From positions 1-64,000 of the forward strand of contig NZ_LZRD01000033.1 in assembly GCF_001687325.1 (NCBI RefSeq): DNA of 64,000 nucleotides. The letters run 5' to 3'. The translations under genes and the position numbers were made by a program. Below are positions 61,682 through 64,000 of the stretch, piece by piece. Under the pieces are notes generated by a model. It was not told the DNA's origin, ran no database searches, and saw nothing but the letters and a program-made list of their open reading frames with translations. Positions within the stretch are counted from its first letter, which is position 1. Every line of letters starts with the position of its first letter. This DNA is from Streptomyces sp. PTY087I2 (GTDB lineage: Bacteria > Actinomycetota > Actinomycetes > Streptomycetales > Streptomycetaceae).

Positions 61682-62779
61682 CTAGAGGTCGAGGACGAGA
61701 CGCTCCCCCCGGCACCGCGAGACGCAGATCAGCATCGAGTCGCCCCGCTCGTCCTCGGTCAGCAGCTCGTCCCGGTGGTCGATCTCGCCCTCCAGGACCC
61801 GCTGTTGGCACGTCCCGCAGAACCCCTGCTCGCAGGAGTACGACACATGCGGCAGCTCCGCGCGGACGGCGGCCAGCACCGACTGCCCGGCCGCGACCGG
61901 CACCGTACGCCCGCTGCGCCGCAACTCCACCTCGAACGCCCCGGAGCTCTCGGCGCCTTCATCGGTGCCGGCCGCGCCGCCCGTCGCCGCCGAGAACCGC
62001 TCCAGATGCAGGGTGCAGCCCTCGGGGAGGGCGGCGGTGGCGGCGGCCATCAGCGGCTCGGGGCCGCAGCAGTAGACCGCCGTCCCCGGGGCGAGGCCTG
62101 CCAGCGCCCCTGCCACGTCCGGGTGGCCCGCCTCGTCCTGCGCGACGACCGTGACCCGGTCCCCGTCCGCGCCCAGCTTCTCGATCTCTTCCAGGAACGG
62201 CATCGACGCCCGCGACCGGCCCCCGTACAGCAGCCGCCACTCGGCCCCCGCCGCGGCCAGCGCCCGCAGCATCGGCAGGACCGGGGTGATGCCGATACCG
62301 CCGACGACGAAGACGTACCCCGGGGCCTCGGTCAGCGGGAAGCGGTTGCGCGGCCCGCGCACCTCCACCTCCAGGCCCTCCTGGAGCTGTTCGTGCACCT
62401 CCCGCGAACCGCCCCGGCCGTCCGCCACCAGCCGCGTCGCCACCGTGTACGCGCCGGTGTCCTCCGGGTCCCCGCACAGCGAGTACTGCCGCACCAGACC
62501 GGACGGCAGCACCAGATCCAGATGGGCCCCGGGCGACCAGGGCGGCAGGCCGGGGCCCTCCAGGCGGAGCTGGACGACGCCTTCGGCGACCTCGGTCCGC
62601 CCGGTGATCAGCAGCTTGCGGACCGCTGTCGCGCGGCGCTTCGAGTGGCCCGATATCGGCTCGGGCAGGGCGGGCAGCGGCCACAGCGGGGACCGGGCGA
62701 TCCGGCGTTTCAGGGCGCGCCGGGTGAACAGGGCGGCGCCGGAGACCAGCACGACGGTACGGAGACGGGGCAGCGCCAT
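61682..62779 (-). CDS. Flavodoxin/ferredoxin-reductase type oxidoreductase with 2Fe-2S domain
   Basis: A 365-residue electron-transfer protein. After a short N-terminus (SGHSKRRATAVRKLLITGR) come the FAD-binding barrel (RQYSLCGDPED) and the NAD(P) domain (GGIGITPVLPML; YCCGPEPLM). The C-terminal plant-type 2Fe-2S ferredoxin has CEQGFCGTC with the fourth Cys in ICVSRC. This is the phthalate dioxygenase reductase/VanB family layout, passing electrons from NAD(P)H to an oxygenase. The neighbouring 62783 product could be its partner oxygenase. Three bases separate them, so they are cotranscribed. Confidence 0.93.
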   Translation of the reverse strand: MALPRLRTVVLVSGAALFTRRALKRRIARSPLWPLPALPEPISGHSKRRATAVRKLLITGRTEVAEGVVQLRLEGPGLPPWSPGAHLDLVLPSGLVRQYSLCGDPEDTGAYTVATRLVADGRGGSREVHEQLQEGLEVEVRGPRNRFPLTEAPGYVFVVGGIGITPVLPMLRALAAAGAEWRLLYGGRSRASMPFLEEIEKLGADGDRVTVVAQDEAGHPDVAGALAGLAPGTAVYCCGPEPLMAAATAALPEGCTLHLERFSAATGGAAGTDEGAESSGAFEVELRRSGRTVPVAAGQSVLAAVRAELPHVSYSCEQGFCGTCQQRVLEGEIDHRDELLTEDERGDSMLICVSRCRGERLVLDL

Positions 62780-62782
62780 CGG

Positions 62783-63688
62783 TCAGGCCCCCTTCGCGGT
62801 CTCGGCCTCGGCGGCCAGCGCGGCGGGGGAGCGGGTCAGATACTCCACGGCCTGGGCCGTACTGCCCTCCTGCGAGGGGTGGTAGGACCGGCTGAGATAG
62901 CTGGGGACGGAACGCAGGATCGAGCCCGTGCTCGGCAGCGTGCCCCGCTTCCCGCTCGCGTGGAACGCCTTGAAGGAGGCCTTGCCGTCCAGCAGTGTCG
63001 GGTCGTTCTCCATGAAGAACCGGGCGCCGCGCTGCCACAGGAACACCAGCGCGGAGAACGCGGCGGCCCAGGTGCGCACGCGCCGCCGGTAGCCGCCGTC
63101 CACATGCATGAAGACGTCGAAGGCCACCGACCGGTGCTCCACCTCCTCCGCCCCGTGCCAGCGCAGCAGGTCCAGCATGGTCGGATCGGCGCCCTTGCGG
63201 TCCAGCGCCTCCGCGTTGAGGATCCAGTCCCCGAGGAAGGCCGTGTAGTGCTCGATGGCCGCGATCATCGCCACCCGTTCCATCAGCCACCACTGCGACG
63301 GCCGCCCCGGCGGCAGCGTCCGGTCCCCGAGCAGCTTCTCGAAGAACCAGTCGACCTGCGCGGTGTACGGGGTCGGGTCGAGGCCCAACTCCCGCAGATG
63401 CGGCAGCACATCGTCGTGCGCCTGCGAGTGCACGGCTTCCTGCCCGATGAACCCGATGACGTCCTCGCGGAGCTGGTCGTCGTGGATGTACGGGAGGATC
63501 TGCCGGTAGACGTGGATGAACCAGCGTTCCCCGGCCGGGAGCAGCAGATGGAGCACGTTGATGGTGTGCGTGGTGAACGGGTCGCCCGGCACCCAGTGCA
63601 GGGGGGTCTTCTCCCAGGCGAAGGACACCTTGCGGGCCTTGAGGTGCGTCCGCTCCGATGCGACCGCCGCTGGCTGCGTGTTAGACAT
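62783..63688 (-). CDS. Predicted metal-dependent hydrolase/diiron-like protein (PF10118-type)
   Basis: A 301-residue protein starting at ATG 63688. Helical, with metal-ligand motifs GQEAVHSQAHDD, IEHYTAFLGDWI and WHGAEEVEHRSVAFDV, a His/Glu pattern like diiron carboxylate proteins. It is annotated in families as a metal-dependent hydrolase, but the pairing with a ferredoxin reductase suggests an oxygenase or desaturase-like role. First gene of the operon running to the TetR. The spacer before it contains TTGACA-ACA-TGTC, a possible operator overlapping the start. Confidence 0.88.
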   Translation of the reverse strand: MSNTQPAAVASERTHLKARKVSFAWEKTPLHWVPGDPFTTHTINVLHLLLPAGERWFIHVYRQILPYIHDDQLREDVIGFIGQEAVHSQAHDDVLPHLRELGLDPTPYTAQVDWFFEKLLGDRTLPPGRPSQWWLMERVAMIAAIEHYTAFLGDWILNAEALDRKGADPTMLDLLRWHGAEEVEHRSVAFDVFMHVDGGYRRRVRTWAAAFSALVFLWQRGARFFMENDPTLLDGKASFKAFHASGKRGTLPSTGSILRSVPSYLSRSYHPSQEGSTAQAVEYLTRSPAALAAEAETAKGA

Positions 63689-63779
63689 GTTGTCAATGTA
63701 CTGAGGGGTATGCGGTCGGACCAGAGGCGTGCAGAGATTTTCCCTGCGGCTCGGGGAGGCGGCGCGCGATGATCGCTGT

Positions 63780-64000
63780 ATGACGAAACCTGTGCAGGCC
63801 CGTTCCTTTGACGCCATCGCCGCCGCCTACGACGCCCACCGCCCCTCCTACCCGCCCGCGCTGTTCGACGCGATCGAGGAGCTGGCCGGAATCCCGCTCG
63901 CCGGGGCCCGGGTCGCGGACGTCGGCGCGGGCACGGGGCTCGGCACGGCCCGGCTGTACGAGCGCGGGGCCCGGGTCACCGCGGTGGAGCCGGGCGACGG
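63780..64000 (+). CDS. SAM-dependent class I methyltransferase (3' partial)
   Basis: The frame opens at ATG 63780 and runs off the window after 73 codons. FDAIAAAYDAHRPSYPPALF is followed by the SAM-binding motif VADVGAGTGLGTARL and VTAVEPGDG, which is the UbiE/COQ5-like methyltransferase type. The substrate cannot be told. Divergent from the metal-dependent hydrolase gene, with about 90 bases between them. Confidence 0.85.
   Translation, partial: MTKPVQARSFDAIAAAYDAHRPSYPPALFDAIEELAGIPLAGARVADVGAGTGLGTARLYERGARVTAVEPGD

Overview
The window is chromosomal DNA of a Streptomyces or close relative. Evidence: very high GC with G/C-biased third codon positions, many GTG/TTG starts, AfsR-type regulators, GlnE beside a GlnA2-type glutamine synthetase, and a malR-malEFG-aglA plus amylase/pullulanase block in the order I recall from Streptomyces coelicolor. 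Most of it looks like ordinary conserved chromosome, broken by a few accessory patches.

Layout. 1-2.7 kb: 3' end of an ALF-repeat protein with a nuclease-like tail, overlapped by a small partner gene, then a terminator. 2.7-9.3 kb: iron-box heme oxygenase, methionine aminopeptidase, a small Cys protein, an MFS exporter, a 46-bp tandem repeat array, F420:NADPH oxidoreductase and an M50 membrane protease. 9.4-20.6 kb: a large SARP/NB-ARC regulator, an ABC drug exporter pair, panB, a DHA2 exporter with a TetR regulator, and a membrane-anchored EEP phosphohydrolase. 20.8-28.4 kb: a second MFS exporter, nadE, and a minus-strand metal/redox cluster (multicopper oxidase, DUF6153, CBS, DUF305, DUF3105) whose first gene carries an apparent frameshift. 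28.6-30.1 kb: glnA2-type gene. 30.1-34.9 kb: an atypical patch with a lower-GC RelA/SpoT-domain protein carrying a C-terminal RNDLVH motif, a MerR regulator, small Cys proteins and a GntR/UTRA regulator like those of integrative elements. 35-42.8 kb: TetR/MFS pair, a possible leader peptide, a PrmC-like methyltransferase, glnE and a PAP2 membrane protein. 42.8-60.1 kb: starch and maltodextrin use. 60.1-64 kb: iron-box DUF2470 gene, a TetR/ferredoxin-reductase/metal-hydrolase operon and the start of a methyltransferase.

How the genes work together. Secreted amylase (CBM20) and a two-module amylopullulanase would cut starch outside the cell. MalEFG would import the maltodextrins, with the ATPase encoded elsewhere (MsiK in known streptomycetes). 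AglA would hydrolyse them inside. Two closely similar LacI/MalR regulators flank the transport block, and CTTGC/GCAAG dyads lie before malE and the amylase. Two genes with heme-related family assignments (heme oxygenase, DUF2470) each carry a DtxR-type iron box. GlnE and the GlnA2-type enzyme are both nitrogen-metabolism genes.

The best candidates for something undescribed are the RelA/SpoT protein with a possible C-terminal HEPN module, the ALF-repeat toxin/immunity-like pair, the paired MalR regulators, and an interspersed repeat that supplies stop codons to unrelated genes. No tRNA, rRNA, CRISPR array, transposase or integrase was seen.
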